A stretch of 64,000 bases of DNA, from contig JAFRRD010000033.1 of the NCBI GenBank assembly GCA_017428265.1, positions 23,546 through 87,545 on the forward strand. Reading direction: 5' to 3'. Shown here piece after piece: positions 18,099 to 28,906 of this stretch. How positions within the stretch are numbered: the first letter of the stretch is position 1; each line of letters starts with the position of its first letter. This stretch comes from Lachnospiraceae bacterium (lineage in GTDB: Bacteria; Bacillota; Clostridia; Lachnospirales; Lachnospiraceae). Below the pieces are notes generated by a model. That model made no database searches. It had not been told where the DNA came from and saw nothing but the letters and a program-made list of their open reading frames with translations. Position numbers and translations under genes: made by a program.

Positions 18099-18514
18099 AG
18101 ATCTTCCTCATCCTCCGGGACGGAAGCAACGGCTTCGCCCATCTCTGCGATCTTGGCGTTCTGCGCTGCCATGACTTCGTCGATCTTCTGCGACATTTCC
18201 GAGCCGTAGGCGATCGAATTATCCATGATGAATTTGATCTCCGGCGTCAGGCGGAGGTTCAGGTTGACCGCGACTTCGTGGCGGATGAAACCAGCTGCGC
18301 TTTTCAGGGCAGCCCTGGTCTCTTCGACCGTCTCGTCATCGCCGAGCACGCTGATGTAGGCCTTGCAGGTCTTCAGATCCGGCGCGACTTCGGCGCTCGT
18401 AACACTGATCATGATCGGGATGCGCGGGTCCTTGACCTCCTCGCGGAGAATGCGGGAAAGTTCCCGCTGCATCTCGGCATTGATCCGTTCGTTTTTTACA
18501 CTGTGTTTTTTCAT
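18095..18514 (-). CDS. rbfA: Ribosome-binding factor A
   Basis: Cold-shock-associated 30S maturation factor with a type II KH fold that binds near helix 1 of 16S rRNA. The start at 18514 (MKKHSVKNERINAEM) gives 139 residues and places it one base after the infB stop; an upstream extension inside infB is rejected. Family motifs are LSRILREEVKDPRI, AYISVLGDD and LRLTPEIKFIMDNSI. The acidic C-terminus is common. It lies in the nusA-infB operon. Confidence 0.95.
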   Translation of the reverse strand: MKKHSVKNERINAEMQRELSRILREEVKDPRIPIMISVTSAEVAPDLKTCKAYISVLGDDETVEETRAALKSAAGFIRHEVAVNLNLRLTPEIKFIMDNSIAYGSEMSQKIDEVMAAQNAKIAEMGEAVASVPEDEEDL

Positions 18515-18515
18515 A

Positions 18516-21500
18516 TCAGTCCTTATGGCTCGGGAGCTTGCGCGGCAGTTCCACCATGGCATAGGCTTCGATGGTGTCATCCACGTCGAAGTCACCGAAC
18601 TTCTCGAAGACCAGGCCGCATTCGTAGCCGGCCGCCACTTCCTTGACATCGTCCTTGAAACGCTTCAGGGAAGCCAGATTGCCGTCGAACAGCTGGTCCT
18701 TGCCGCGGGTGATGCGGCACTTGCAGCCGCGCTGCAGCTTGCCGTCGAGCACGAAGCAGCCGGCGATGTTGCCGATGCCGGAAGCCTTGAAGACCTGGCG
18801 TACCACGGCGTGGCCGATGATCTGCTCTTCGTATTCGGGTTCAAGCATGCCGAGCATGGCTGCCTCAACATCCTCGATTGCCTTGTAGATGACGTCGTAC
18901 AGGCGGATGTCGACCTTTTCCTGCTCCGCAACGGAACGGGCCTGCGCATCGGGCTTGACATTGAAGCCGATGATGATGGCGTTCGACGCCGATGCCAGCG
19001 TGACGTCGGATTCGGAAATGTTCCCGGCCGCGCTGTGGATCACCTTGACGGCGATCTGTTCGTTCGACAGTTTCTGCAGGCTGGTCTTGACGGCTTCCAC
19101 GCTGCCCTGAACGTCGGCCTTGACGATCAGGTTCAGTTCCTTCATATTGCCGCTCTGGATCTGGTTGAACAGATCGTCCAGCGACAGTTTGCTTCTGGTC
19201 TCTTCCAGCAGTTTCTTTCTGCCTTCGGCGATGAATGTCTCGGCATAGGCACGGGCATCCTTCTCGGCCTTCGTGGAAATGAAGACCTCGCCGGCGCCGG
19301 GCACGCTCGAAAGGCCGAGCAGCTCGACAGGCATGCCGGGCGTCGCTTCCTTGACGCGTTCGCCCTTGTCGTTCAGCATCGCACGGATCTTGCCGTAGCA
19401 GCCGCCCGCCGCGACGTTGTCGCCCACATGGAGCGTGCCCTTCTGGACGAGCACGGTCGCCACGGGACCGCGGGTCGGATCCAGCTGCGCCTCGATGACC
19501 AGGCCGCGGGCCGCTCTCTTCGGATCGGCTTTCAGTTCCTGCACGTCGGCAACCAGAAGGACCATTTCCAGCAGGTCTTCAATGCCGTCGCCGCGCTTCG
19601 CGGAAACAGGGACGAAGACGTTGGAGCCGCCCCATTCCTCACCGATCAGGCCGTATTCGGACAGTTCTTTCTTGACCTTGTCGATGTTGGCGCCGGGCTT
19701 GTCGATCTTGTTGATGGCAACGACGATCTCAACGCCGGCTGCCTTCGCATGGTTGATGGCTTCGACCGTCTGCGGCATGACGCCGTCGTCGGCCGCTACG
19801 ACCAGAATCGCGATATCGGTCGCCTGCGCGCCGCGCATACGCATGGCGGTGAAGGCTTCGTGTCCGGGGGTATCCAGGAAGGTGATCTTCCGGCCGTTGA
19901 TCTCGACCATGTACGCACCGATGTGCTGCGTGATGCCGCCGGCCTCGCCGGTGGTGACGTTGGTCTTGCGGATCGCATCCAGCAGGGAGGTCTTGCCGTG
20001 GTCGACGTGGCCCATGACGCAGACCACAGGCGGTCTGGGCACCATGTTCTCTTCCTTGTCCTCAACGGTATCCTTGAGGAGTTCGGCAATGACGTCGACG
20101 GTCTCTTCCTTCTCGGCAACGATGTCGAAATCGAGCGCGATGTCGGCTGCGGTGTCGTAATCCAGATCCTGATTGACGGTATAGACCTTGCCCTCCAGGA
20201 AGAGTTTCTTAATGATGGCGGCGGGCTGCATCTTCATGGCATCCGCCAGTTCCTTGAGCGTCAGTTTCTCGGGGATCGTGATCGTCTTGATCTGCGGTTC
20301 CTTCGGCTCGGCCTTCTGTTCCTTGGCCAGGCGGTCCAGATCCTTGATGCCCTTGCCCTTGGCGGTCTTGCCGCCGGGACGCCGCAGTTCGCCGGAATCG
20401 CCCTTGTTGTAGCGGGAATTCGCGGTCTTGCTGCTGCCCTGCTGCGTGCGGGTCTGTTTGGTATTCTTGCCGTTCTTGGACAGGCCGAGACCGCCGAAAT
20501 CGGCTCCGCTGCTGCGTGAACCGGCCGGTTTTCCGGCACCTGCTCCGGCAGGGCGGCGCGGTCTCTGGTCGTCGTCTTTATCCTTCATGAAGCCCTGGCT
20601 ACCGGTCGCTCCGGTGCGCTGGCTGTAGGTGTTGCCGGTACGCTGGTAGGTTCCGGTACCGCCGGAATGATAGGCGCGGGTCTCGCCGTTCGCATTCTGC
20701 GTATAGGCGCCGCGACCGGTCTGTCCGAAACGGCCCTGCGTACCCTGGCCGGGCCCGGCAGGACGGCGTCCTTCGGGGCGTGTGCCTGTGCCGCTCTTCG
20801 CGGCTTCGCGGCGTTCCTTCTGTTCCCGGGCCAGACGCTCGGTACGGTCCTTGGCTTCCTGTTCGGCCTGGCGCACCTTGCTCATATCGACAAAGCGGCG
20901 TACCGGCTTCGGCGGTTCTTCGACCTTGGGGGCTTCTGCTTCCGGCGCCTTGGTCTCAGGGGCTTTCACCTCAGCTGCGGCAGTTTCCGCTTTCTTCGTC
21001 GTTTTTCTGGCCGGCTTTTCGGCTGCGGTTTCTTTCCCGGCGGCCTTTGCCGGCTCGGCCGGTACGGTCTCGGCGGCTTCGGCAGGTTTTGCTGCAGGCT
21101 TGGTCTCCACCGCTTCTGCCGTTTTTTCCGCTGTCTTGGCGGCAGTCTTCGCCGGCTTGACAGCCTCTTCCGCAGGCTTCTTAACCTCGGCAGCCGTTTC
21201 CGCTGCAGGCGCAGCCTTTACGGGCTTCTCCGCCGCCTTCTCGGCAGGCTTCTCCGGTGCCGGGGCAGCCGGTTTTTTCGCTGCAGGAGCAACTGTTCCG
21301 GACGCTGCGGCAGGTCTTGCCGGCATCTTCGCGGCAGCAGAAGTCCCTGCAGGCGTTTTTCCTGCAGCTGAAGTTCCCGAAGCGGGTCTTGCAACAGATG
21401 AAGTGCCGGCAGGCTTCTTCGGCGCACCCGGCGTCTGCGGGCGCATCTTCAGACTGTTCTGCTGGCTGTTCTGCGCATGGAACACCACGCTCCATTTTTT

Positions 21501-21560
21501 CTTCTTCGGCTGTTCGCCTCCTTCGGAAGAGTTCATATTGACATTCTTTTCATTATCCAT
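18516..21560 (-). CDS. infB: Translation initiation factor IF-2
   Basis: GTPase that brings initiator tRNA to the 30S subunit. The length of 1014 residues includes a long N-terminal region (about 1-430): Ala/Pro/Lys/Glu repeats to about 220, then a Gly/Arg/Gln-rich stretch to about 400. The IF2_N motif ([15 protein letters not shown]) is near 430. The G domain starts with GHVDHGKTS at 517-525 and includes DTPGHEAF and NKIDKPGAN. Domains II-IV follow. The low-complexity region produces long open frames on the opposite strand that are not genes. It sits between ylxQ and rbfA. Confidence 0.97.
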   Translation of the reverse strand: MDNEKNVNMNSSEGGEQPKKKKWSVVFHAQNSQQNSLKMRPQTPGAPKKPAGTSSVARPASGTSAAGKTPAGTSAAAKMPARPAAASGTVAPAAKKPAAPAPEKPAEKAAEKPVKAAPAAETAAEVKKPAEEAVKPAKTAAKTAEKTAEAVETKPAAKPAEAAETVPAEPAKAAGKETAAEKPARKTTKKAETAAAEVKAPETKAPEAEAPKVEEPPKPVRRFVDMSKVRQAEQEAKDRTERLAREQKERREAAKSGTGTRPEGRRPAGPGQGTQGRFGQTGRGAYTQNANGETRAYHSGGTGTYQRTGNTYSQRTGATGSQGFMKDKDDDQRPRRPAGAGAGKPAGSRSSGADFGGLGLSKNGKNTKQTRTQQGSSKTANSRYNKGDSGELRRPGGKTAKGKGIKDLDRLAKEQKAEPKEPQIKTITIPEKLTLKELADAMKMQPAAIIKKLFLEGKVYTVNQDLDYDTAADIALDFDIVAEKEETVDVIAELLKDTVEDKEENMVPRPPVVCVMGHVDHGKTSLLDAIRKTNVTTGEAGGITQHIGAYMVEINGRKITFLDTPGHEAFTAMRMRGAQATDIAILVVAADDGVMPQTVEAINHAKAAGVEIVVAINKIDKPGANIDKVKKELSEYGLIGEEWGGSNVFVPVSAKRGDGIEDLLEMVLLVADVQELKADPKRAARGLVIEAQLDPTRGPVATVLVQKGTLHVGDNVAAGGCYGKIRAMLNDKGERVKEATPGMPVELLGLSSVPGAGEVFISTKAEKDARAYAETFIAEGRKKLLEETRSKLSLDDLFNQIQSGNMKELNLIVKADVQGSVEAVKTSLQKLSNEQIAVKVIHSAAGNISESDVTLASASNAIIIGFNVKPDAQARSVAEQEKVDIRLYDVIYKAIEDVEAAMLGMLEPEYEEQIIGHAVVRQVFKASGIGNIAGCFVLDGKLQRGCKCRITRGKDQLFDGNLASLKRFKDDVKEVAAGYECGLVFEKFGDFDVDDTIEAYAMVELPRKLPSHKD

Positions 21561-21563
21561 GCT

Positions 21564-21890
21564 TTATTCTCCCCGGTTATCCGTAATTGTTTCTGCAGTG
21601 CGGCTGATCGCTGCCGCCAGCCCCTGATCCAGCACCGCGATGCAGGACCGTTCTCCTTTGCCGATCGCATGAGCGAGTTCCTGCTTCGTGCCGATGACAA
21701 GCAGCGGACAGCGGACATGCTCGCATTTGTCGCGGAATTGCTTCTTCGTGTTTGCCGACGCGTCTTCCGCGACGATGGTCAGCCATGCCTTTCGGGCTTT
21801 GAGCGCCTGCTCGGCGGCGAATTCGCCGCTCGCCAGTTTTCCGGCTTTGGCAGCGATACCGAGCAGTCCCAGTATTTTATTCTCCGACAA
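21564..21890 (-). CDS. ylxQ: L7Ae-family ribosomal-like protein YlxQ
   Basis: Small protein (108 residues) of the L7Ae/L30e/S12e family that binds kink-turn RNA; its exact role in Firmicutes is not settled. The N-terminal MSENKILGLLGIAAKAGKLASGE is typical, as is the VGTKQELAHAIGKGERSCIAVLD-like C-terminal half with a HAIGK element near residue 75. It lies between ylxR and infB, the standard order. The start overlaps the ylxR end by 14 bases. Confidence 0.9.
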   Translation of the reverse strand: MSENKILGLLGIAAKAGKLASGEFAAEQALKARKAWLTIVAEDASANTKKQFRDKCEHVRCPLLVIGTKQELAHAIGKGERSCIAVLDQGLAAAISRTAETITDNRGE

Positions 21891-22152
21891 GCGCCTTCAC
21901 CTCCGCCCGAAGCTTTTCCTGCGCCTCTTTCGGCACATGGGTCCTGAAGGAACGGCTGAGCGCCTCCGTACGGAAAGCCTTCTCCAGACAGGCGGCGCTG
22001 CGGCAGATGTAGGCGCCGCGGCCAGCCGCTTTTCCGCCGGGATCGACGAGATAATCGTCATCAGGCGTATGTACGATCCGGATCAGATCCTTTTTGTCTT
22101 TTTCTTCGCGGCACCCGACACAGGTGCGCTGCGGCTGCTTTCGTTCCTTCAT
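21877..22152 (-). CDS. ylxR: YlxR (DUF448) RNA-binding protein RnpM
   Basis: A 91-residue protein of the DUF448 family, recently associated with RNase P binding in Bacillus. The signature QRTCVGCREEKDKKDLIRIV (near residue 8) carries the conserved Cys-x2-Cys, and GRGAYIC near 45 is also family-typical. It lies between nusA and ylxQ as in most Firmicutes. The function in this organism is inferred only from family membership. Confidence 0.92.
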   Translation of the reverse strand: MKERKQPQRTCVGCREEKDKKDLIRIVHTPDDDYLVDPGGKAAGRGAYICRSAACLEKAFRTEALSRSFRTHVPKEAQEKLRAEVKALVGE

Positions 22153-22160
22153 GCTGTCAG

Positions 22161-23285
22161 TTATGCCTCTTCCTCGGGGACGTATTCCCCTTCTTCACTA
22201 TAGTCGTTGTTGTAGTCGTCGATGTAGCCGATCTCTTCGAACAGGCCGGACTCGCGCGCCTCGGTCTCGCTCTTGATGTCGATCTTGTAGCCGGTCAGTT
22301 TGGCGGAAAGCCTGGCGTTCTGGCCTGCTCTGCCGATGGCAAGCGACAGCTGGAAGTCGGGCACGATGACCAGGGCTTCCTTCTCTTCATCGTCTGCCAG
22401 GACGCAGATGACCTTGGCAGGGCTGAGGGCGTTCTCGATCAGTTCGGCGGAGTTGTCGCTCCAGTGAATGATGTCGATCTTTTCGCCGCCCAGTTCGTCA
22501 ACAACAGCATTCACGCGGACACCGTTCAGACCGACGCAGGCACCGATCGGATCCACGCCTTCGTCGTAGGACACCACGGCCATCTTGGTGCGGGAACCGG
22601 CTTCGCGGGCGATCGCCTTGATCTCGACGATGCCCTGCTGGATCTCGGCCACTTCGGCTTCGAAGAGGCGCTTGACGAGATCCGGATGGGTCCGGCTGAC
22701 CAGGATGTGCGGTCCGCGGGGCGTATCCTTGACTTCGAGGATCAGGACCTTGATGCGCTCGGTCGGGCGGTAATTTTCGGTCTTGACCTGTTCGTTCTCG
22801 GGCATGATCGCATCGGCCTTGCCCAGGTTGATATTGATATTCTTGCCGATATGGCGCTGGACCACACCGGTAATGATGTCATGTTCACGGGAATTGTAGC
22901 GGTCGTAGACCGACTTGCGCTCTTCCTCACGCAGCTTCTGCAGGATGACGTTCTTTGCATTCTGCGTTGCGATGCGGCCGAAGCTGGCGGAACGGATGTC
23001 CTCACGGACGACGTCGCCGACCTGGTAGATCGCGTTCTTTTTGCGGGCGTCTTCCAGCGAGATCTCCAGGGCAGGATCGGTCACGGTCTCCACCACGGTC
23101 TTTTCGGCATACATTTCATAGTCGCCGGTCTCGCGGTCCATATGGACGTGAATATTGTCGGCCTTGCCGAAATGGTTCTTGCAGGCCGTAAGCAGCGAGT
23201 TCTCGATCGCTTCCATGATCACTTCGCGGCTGATATCTTTTTCCTTTTCCAGTACGCTCAGGGCGTCCATCAGTTCCTTGTTCAT
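22161..23285 (-). CDS. nusA: Transcription termination/antitermination factor NusA
   Basis: RNA polymerase-binding elongation factor that modulates pausing and termination. The N-terminal domain ([19 protein letters not shown]) is followed by an S1 domain (about 130-200, starting near [14 protein letters not shown]) and two KH domains (about 230-350, with [10 protein letters not shown] and [11 protein letters not shown]). It lacks the C-terminal acidic repeats of the E. coli protein, as is normal in Firmicutes, and ends in a Glu/Tyr/Asn-rich acidic tail. It follows rimP in the operon. Confidence 0.97.
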   Translation of the reverse strand: MNKELMDALSVLEKEKDISREVIMEAIENSLLTACKNHFGKADNIHVHMDRETGDYEMYAEKTVVETVTDPALEISLEDARKKNAIYQVGDVVREDIRSASFGRIATQNAKNVILQKLREEERKSVYDRYNSREHDIITGVVQRHIGKNININLGKADAIMPENEQVKTENYRPTERIKVLILEVKDTPRGPHILVSRTHPDLVKRLFEAEVAEIQQGIVEIKAIAREAGSRTKMAVVSYDEGVDPIGACVGLNGVRVNAVVDELGGEKIDIIHWSDNSAELIENALSPAKVICVLADDEEKEALVIVPDFQLSLAIGRAGQNARLSAKLTGYKIDIKSETEARESGLFEEIGYIDDYNNDYSEEGEYVPEEEA

Positions 23286-23315
23286 TTTTCCGCTGTCCTC
23301 CGTCAGTTTCTATCG

Positions 23316-23795
23316 TCAAAAATCCGAAAAATCGATGTAGGGCCGCACCAGGGAAATGTCCCTGCGGGCGAAGGTCTTCGTTTCCCCTTCGCCGAAGGAA
23401 AGGGTCACGCTTTCGCTGTCGAATGCATCGAGCATCCCGATGTATTCCTTATTCTTATCGGCGTCAGGCTTGAACAGATGCAGTTCCACGTCATTGCCGA
23501 TGTTTCTCTGGTAATCTCTGTCCTTTTTGAAGGGACGGAGCAGTCCGGGCGAACTTACCTCGAGCGTGTAGGCTTCTTCAATGAAGTCCGCCTTGTCGAG
23601 TTCGGCCTCCCAGGCGCGGCTTGCGGCTTCGCAGTCGCCGATTTTGATCCCGCCTGCCTTGTCGAGGTAGGCCCTGAGATATCTTGTCGCCCCCTCCTTG
23701 ACGTATTCCACGTCCACGAGCTCCAGGCCCTGTGCCGCACAGATCGGCTGCAGCAGCTCTTCGGCTCTCTTTTCGCATTCTTCCTTTCGGATCAT
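23316..23795 (-). CDS. rimP: Ribosome maturation factor RimP
   Basis: Assists early assembly of the 30S subunit. The start at 23795 (MIRKEECEKRAEELL) is preferred because AAAGGGG lies upstream; an in-frame extension of 14 codons lacks one. The product has 159 residues. Family features are LELVDVEYVKEG, YLRAYLDKAGGIKIGDCE and LEVSSPGLLRPF near residue 80. It is the first gene of the nusA-infB operon, and a hairpin occupies its leader. Confidence 0.94.
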   Translation of the reverse strand: MIRKEECEKRAEELLQPICAAQGLELVDVEYVKEGATRYLRAYLDKAGGIKIGDCEAASRAWEAELDKADFIEEAYTLEVSSPGLLRPFKKDRDYQRNIGNDVELHLFKPDADKNKEYIGMLDAFDSESVTLSFGEGETKTFARRDISLVRPYIDFSDF

Positions 23796-23815
23796 TTCAT
23801 ACCCCTTTACAAAGC

Positions 23816-23845
23816 GGAAAGAGTGGCTTTCGACCACTCTTTTCC
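23816..23845 (-). promoter_or_regulatory. Leader hairpin upstream of rimP
   Basis: GGAAA(A)GAGTGG pairs with CCACTCTTTCC around a 7-nt loop, with one bulged A. It lies between the promoter and the rimP start, about 20 bases into the transcript. No long T-run follows, so it is more likely a protective or regulatory leader structure than a terminator. Confidence 0.5.
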
Positions 23846-23870
23846 AACAAAGTCAACTATCAACATTGGC

Positions 23871-23899
23871 ATTATAGGGGGCTTTTCAATAAAAATCAA
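23871..23899 (-). promoter_or_regulatory. Promoter of the rimP-nusA-infB-truB/ribF operon
   Basis: TTGATT (23894-23899), 17-base spacer, consensus TATAAT (23871-23876). A 6-bp inverted repeat, GGGCTT with AAGCCC, brackets most of the spacer. Confidence 0.8.
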
Positions 23900-23994
23900 G
23901 CCCTTTTTGTCAAATTTTTCGCTTTTTTTGACGAAAAACTGTCAAAAATTATTATTTTTCACCTGATAAAGGGAAAATATGCTTTCCTGCAGGC

Positions 23995-25524
<1,530 letters not shown>

Positions 25525-25544
25525 TTATGATCAGATAAATGCGG

Positions 25545-25580
25545 CAAAGCAGGGGCCTCCCGGAGGCTGCCCCTGCCGTC
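25545..25580 (-). terminator. recA terminator
   Basis: GCAGGGG (25549-25555) pairs with CCCCTGC (25570-25576), and the loop itself contains a CCTCC/GGAGG stem. The T-tail on the minus strand is short, so efficiency is uncertain. Confidence 0.6.
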
Positions 25581-25584
25581 ATTT

Positions 25585-26598
25585 TTACTCTTCGGCCTTC
25601 TTCACGGCTGGAAGTCCGTAGTGATCCCGGACCAGCGCTTCGACCTCTTCCAGGACCTCCGGATGCGCTTTCAGATAGGCTTTCGTATTGTCGCGGCCCT
25701 GCCCGATGCGGCTGCCCTGATACGAATACCAGGCGCCGCTCTTCTCAATGATCCCGACCTTTGCGGCCAGATCGAGAATGTCGCCTTCGCGGGAAATGCC
25801 GGTACCGAACATGATGTCGAATTCCGCCTCCTTGAAGGGCGGAGCCACCTTGTTCTTGACGACCTTCACGCGGACGTGGTTGCCGATCATCTCGCCGCCC
25901 TGCTTCAGGGACTCGATGCGTCGGACGTCCAGACGTACGGAACTGTAGAACTTCAGCGCGCGACCGCCGGTCGTCACTTCGGGATTGCCGAACATCACGC
26001 CGACCTTCTCACGCAGCTGGTTGATGAAAATGACCACGCAGCCGCTGCGGCCGATCGCCGCCGTCAGCTTGCGGCAGGCCTGGCTCATCAGGCGGGCCTG
26101 CTTGCCCATCTGCGCATCGCCCATGTCGCCGTCGATCTCGTCCTTCGGGACCAGCGCCGCGACCGAGTCGATGACTACGACGTCCATCGCCCCCGAGCGC
26201 ACCATGGTCTCGGCGATCTCCAGCGCCTGCTCGCCGTTATCCGGCTGTGAGACGTAGAGGTTATCCACGTCGACGCCGATAGCCTTTGCATATTTCGGGT
26301 CCAGGGCGTGCTCCGCATCCACGAAACCGGCAATGCCGCCGAGCTTCTGCGCTTCGGCGACAACGTGCAGGGCCAGGGTTGTCTTGCCGCTGGATTCCGG
26401 TCCGAAGATCTCGATGATGCGGCCTTTCGGAATGCCGCCCAGGCCGAGGGCTATGTCAAGCGAGACGGATCCCGTAGGGATGGTCTCGATATTCATGGCG
26501 GTATTGTCGCCAAGTCTCATGATAGAACCTTTGCCGTAATCTTTTTCGATCGCCGCAACAGCTGTTTCCAGTGCTCTTCTCTTATCTTCCTGATTCAT
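25585..26598 (-). CDS. recA: Recombinase RecA
   Basis: ATP-dependent strand-exchange protein and co-protease for LexA. Walker A is [10 protein letters not shown] near residue 65, Walker [11 protein letters not shown] near 140, and the L2 loop region [28 protein letters not shown] is intact (a well-known RecA signature starting at residue 190 or so). The protein is 337 residues with a shortened acidic C-terminus. The SOS box and promoter upstream show that it is damage-inducible. No recX follows. Confidence 0.98.
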   Translation of the reverse strand: MNQEDKRRALETAVAAIEKDYGKGSIMRLGDNTAMNIETIPTGSVSLDIALGLGGIPKGRIIEIFGPESSGKTTLALHVVAEAQKLGGIAGFVDAEHALDPKYAKAIGVDVDNLYVSQPDNGEQALEIAETMVRSGAMDVVVIDSVAALVPKDEIDGDMGDAQMGKQARLMSQACRKLTAAIGRSGCVVIFINQLREKVGVMFGNPEVTTGGRALKFYSSVRLDVRRIESLKQGGEMIGNHVRVKVVKNKVAPPFKEAEFDIMFGTGISREGDILDLAAKVGIIEKSGAWYSYQGSRIGQGRDNTKAYLKAHPEVLEEVEALVRDHYGLPAVKKAEE

Positions 26599-26610
26599 GA
26601 TTCCTCCATT

Positions 26611-26624
26611 CGAACTTATGTTCG
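26611..26624. promoter_or_regulatory. LexA/SOS box
   Basis: CGAACTTATGTTCG is a near-perfect palindrome matching the Gram-positive LexA operator (CGAAC-N4-GTTCG). It lies just downstream of the recA -10 box and upstream of the start codon, well placed to block transcription. Confidence 0.9.
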
Positions 26625-26633
26625 ATTTCCTCT

Positions 26634-26662
26634 ATCGTATGATATTTTCCCGTACTTGTCAA
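26634..26662 (-). promoter_or_regulatory. recA promoter
   Basis: TTGACA (26657-26662), 17-base spacer, TACGAT (26634-26639). The SOS box covers the expected start point. Confidence 0.8.
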
Positions 26663-26769
26663 GCTTTTTTCCGTCATTTTCTGCATAAAAAACGGAAAAC
26701 AGCCTGCGCCATCTCCCGTTTCCCACTGTACAGGATAAGCCGCTTTCTGTCAAGCCCGCCGGAGAAAAA

Positions 26770-27612
26770 TCAGCGCTGCTCTTCCGGCTGCCCGGCCGTC
26801 ACATGCACGTGCGTGTACAGATGATCCAGGCAGTATTCCCGGCCGCCCGCGCACTTGCTGCAGTAGCGAAATTCCAGGTTCGGATCGTCCAGCTCGGTAC
26901 GGCCGCAGACTGCGCAGCGGTGCCTTGCGCCGCCGTATTTCACCGTCGGCTCCGCTGCCCGGATATTCTGCTGAAACTCCCGGCGCCGGACGAACTGCTT
27001 CACCCGCAGGATCGGCTTGCGGAGGAAAAGGAAAAAGATCGCAACGTTGACCAGGCTCGCAATGACCGAGAAACGAAGGCCCCAGTCTCCCAGCACGAGT
27101 TCCAGCCCCATGATGACCAGATAAAATATCCCCAGATACTTTGCCTTGACCGGAATGATCATGTAAAGATAGAAACGCATTTCCGGCACCGTCATGGCAA
27201 AGGCCAGCAGAAACGATATGTACAGATTGGACGCCGTAAAATACAGGTTCATGTGCCCGATCGTATAGACCAGGAAGGAAATGACGACGTTGGCCAGCAG
27301 GCCGATGAAGACATACAGATTGAAATAAAACGTCCCCCACATCTTCTCCAGGCTGCTGCCGAGCGACCAGAAAATGAAGCACTCAAGCAAAAACCACAGG
27401 ACCGAGGTGGACGGCGGATACATGATATAGGTAACGAGCCTCCACACCTGTCCCTTGAAGATCATGGACCAGTCGAGGCTGAGATACATTTCATAAAAGC
27501 CGGGCCTGAAATAAACGAGGGCAAAGCCGCCCACGTACAGGATGATCAGGTAGATCATCAGATTTCTGATGGCAAAACGGCCGAGTTTCCGTTCCAGTTT
27601 ATCTAAAGACAT
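26770..27612 (-). CDS. Rhomboid-like membrane protein lacking catalytic residues, with C-terminal zinc ribbon
   Basis: Predicted polytopic membrane protein of 280 residues. The order of hydrophobic segments (about 16-36, 70-92, 95-120, 125-150, 160-180, 185-205) and the WRLVTYI and GTFYFNLYVFIG elements resemble the rhomboid fold. The serine motif GxSG is replaced by TASN, and no catalytic His is found in the last membrane segment, so protease activity is unlikely. The C-terminus has a zinc-ribbon pattern, CAVCG then CSKC, about 17 residues apart, and further Cys/His residues. The start at 27612 follows AAGGAG and a perfect-consensus promoter; a longer upstream frame is rejected. The function is unknown. 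Confidence 0.8.
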   Translation of the reverse strand: MSLDKLERKLGRFAIRNLMIYLIILYVGGFALVYFRPGFYEMYLSLDWSMIFKGQVWRLVTYIMYPPSTSVLWFLLECFIFWSLGSSLEKMWGTFYFNLYVFIGLLANVVISFLVYTIGHMNLYFTASNLYISFLLAFAMTVPEMRFYLYMIIPVKAKYLGIFYLVIMGLELVLGDWGLRFSVIASLVNVAIFFLFLRKPILRVKQFVRRREFQQNIRAAEPTVKYGGARHRCAVCGRTELDDPNLEFRYCSKCAGGREYCLDHLYTHVHVTAGQPEEQR

Positions 27613-27636
27613 AAGCTCTCCTTTTCTGCTGATCCC

Positions 27637-27665
27637 ATTATAAAAAGCAGGCGGAACATTGTCAA
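27637..27665 (-). promoter_or_regulatory. Promoter of the rhomboid-like gene
   Basis: TTGACA (27660-27665), 17-base spacer, TATAAT (27637-27642): a perfect sigma-A consensus. It diverges from the rpsT promoter. Confidence 0.85.
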
Positions 27666-27696
27666 ATAAAAAGGCCGAAAACCTTTGACTTTTCGC

Positions 27697-27725
27697 TTGA
27701 CACGCGCGGAGAAAACCGCTAAAGT
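27697..27725 (+). promoter_or_regulatory. rpsT promoter
   Basis: TTGACA (27697-27702), 17-base spacer, TAAAGT (27720-27725). A leader of about 100 bases follows. It contains two GC-rich inverted repeats, one around AGGCGCCT near 27768 and one in the CCGCC/GGCGG segment near 27795, which could support S20 autoregulation. Confidence 0.7.
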
Positions 27726-27829
27726 ATACCTGCACGTCGGAAAGACCCGTGTCTTCTTTTCGGCAGGCGCCTACCGAAGGGCGGAATGACCCGCCGCCCG
27801 GCGGAATATGATGCGGAGGATAAGAACAA

Positions 27830-28093
27830 TTGGCTAACATCAAATCTGCGAAGAAGCGTGTTCTTGTTGCCGAGCGCGATGCGCAGCGCAACAAAGCGAT
27901 CAAGTCCCGCGTGAAGACCTACGTCAAGAAAGTTGACGCAGCCGTCGAATCCGGTGACAAGGCCGTAGCCGTGGCCGCCTTAAGGGAAGCTGAGATCGAA
28001 CTGAAGAAAGCGACCACGAAGGGCGTGTACCACAAAAACACCACTTCCCGTAAAGTTTCACGTCTGACCAAGATGGTCAACAAGATGGCCTAG
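27830..28093 (+). CDS. rpsT: 30S ribosomal protein S20
   Basis: Primary 16S rRNA-binding protein. The product is 87 residues and Lys/Arg/Ala-rich, beginning MANIKSAKKRVLV and containing GVYHKNTTSRKVSRL near the C-terminus. The start codon is TTG, preceded by GGAGGA nine bases upstream; no ATG lies nearby in frame. TTG or other weak starts are known for rpsT elsewhere and can serve autoregulation. It is a monocistronic plus-strand gene with its own promoter and a shared terminator. Confidence 0.97.
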   Translation: MANIKSAKKRVLVAERDAQRNKAIKSRVKTYVKKVDAAVESGDKAVAVAALREAEIELKKATTKGVYHKNTTSRKVSRLTKMVNKMA

Positions 28094-28130
28094 GAGCAAC
28101 ACCCTCTGTTCCCGAAACATCATGGATATC

Positions 28131-28166
28131 CAAAAAGGAGGACCCTGCAAAGGATCCTCTCTTTTT
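28131..28166. terminator. Bidirectional terminator between rpsT and recO
   Basis: An imperfect stem, GGAGGACC with GGATCCTC (one bulge), has TCTTTTT on the plus side and CTTTTTGG on the minus side. It can end both rpsT and the long era-recO operon. Confidence 0.75.
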
Positions 28167-28857
28167 ATGCTTCCTGATTCTCCGGCTTCGGTCTGACCGC
28201 CGCCTGCAGGGCCAGCGTCTCTTCCAGCACCGCCAGCGAGCGGAACTGCCTTTCGATGAAGGTCTGCTTCATCTGTTCTGCGGCTCTGCCGAAAGCGGCT
28301 TCCGCCTCCGGATCCAATGTGAAGCGGAAAAGCTGCTCCTGCGGCGTTTCCAGAACGTAATGCCAGGCTTTCCGCGCCGCTTCGGGAACTTCCGTCTTCG
28401 GCTCCTCGAAGTACTCTCCTTCCAGCTGCATCGCCTTCAGTTCGAAGACGCGGCGGATCAGCGGCCGTGACAGTTTATCGTTCTTCAGCGCCCGCAGGGC
28501 AAAGAACAGGAGTTTTATCGCTTCGCTCCCATCTAGGTTCTCGCGGCCGTAGTAATCGGTCAGTTCGGCGAAATAGGAGCCGTAGCACAGGGCTTCCATG
28601 TCGTTCGAGACCCATTCGAAATGCTCGCTGATGCGGGCGGAGCGCAGATTGTAGGCACTCCTTCCCTCGGACAGTTCGAATTCGCCGAAGGCAAAGAGGA
28701 CCGCCGCGCCGATCAGCGGGCTGTTCGGCCGCCGCGCGCCGCGGGCAAATACGCTGACCTTGCCGCATTCCCTCGTTTCGAGGAGCAGCCGCTTGTCATA
28801 TTCGCCGATGGGCATCGTGCTGAGCACGATGCCGGTTGCCGTTACGGTATCCTTCAT
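28165..28857 (-). CDS. recO: DNA repair protein RecO
   Basis: Mediator that helps load RecA onto SSB-coated DNA in the RecFOR pathway. The N-terminal OB-fold has ATGIVLSTMPIGEYDKRLLL and VFARGARRPNS near residue 38. The helical C-terminal domain includes FAELTDYY near 96. It is 230 residues, slightly shorter than average, and the zinc-binding cysteines present in some RecO proteins are absent. It follows era, the usual clostridial pair, and closes the 17-kb transcription unit. Confidence 0.92.
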   Translation of the reverse strand: MKDTVTATGIVLSTMPIGEYDKRLLLETRECGKVSVFARGARRPNSPLIGAAVLFAFGEFELSEGRSAYNLRSARISEHFEWVSNDMEALCYGSYFAELTDYYGRENLDGSEAIKLLFFALRALKNDKLSRPLIRRVFELKAMQLEGEYFEEPKTEVPEAARKAWHYVLETPQEQLFRFTLDPEAEAAFGRAAEQMKQTFIERQFRSLAVLEETLALQAAVRPKPENQEA

Positions 28858-28906
28858 CTGCCTGTCCTGTCTTCTGCCTTCCGCGGCGCCGCTGCCGCAG
28901 GAGGGT

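Noticed and set aside
18363-20519. A 718-codon plus-strand frame antisense to infB.
   Set aside because: Same pattern as above; no ribosome binding site, promoter or motif.
20900-21450. Repetitive GC-rich DNA that might suggest a repeat array.
   Set aside because: It is the Ala/Pro/Lys/Glu low-complexity N-terminus of IF-2, not a CRISPR or satellite array.
23925-23948. An AT-rich hairpin (TTTTTGAC with GTCAAAAA) downstream of glpK considered as terminator.
   Set aside because: The stem is weak and is followed by A-rich rather than T-rich sequence on the minus strand. It lies in the leader region upstream of the rimP promoter.
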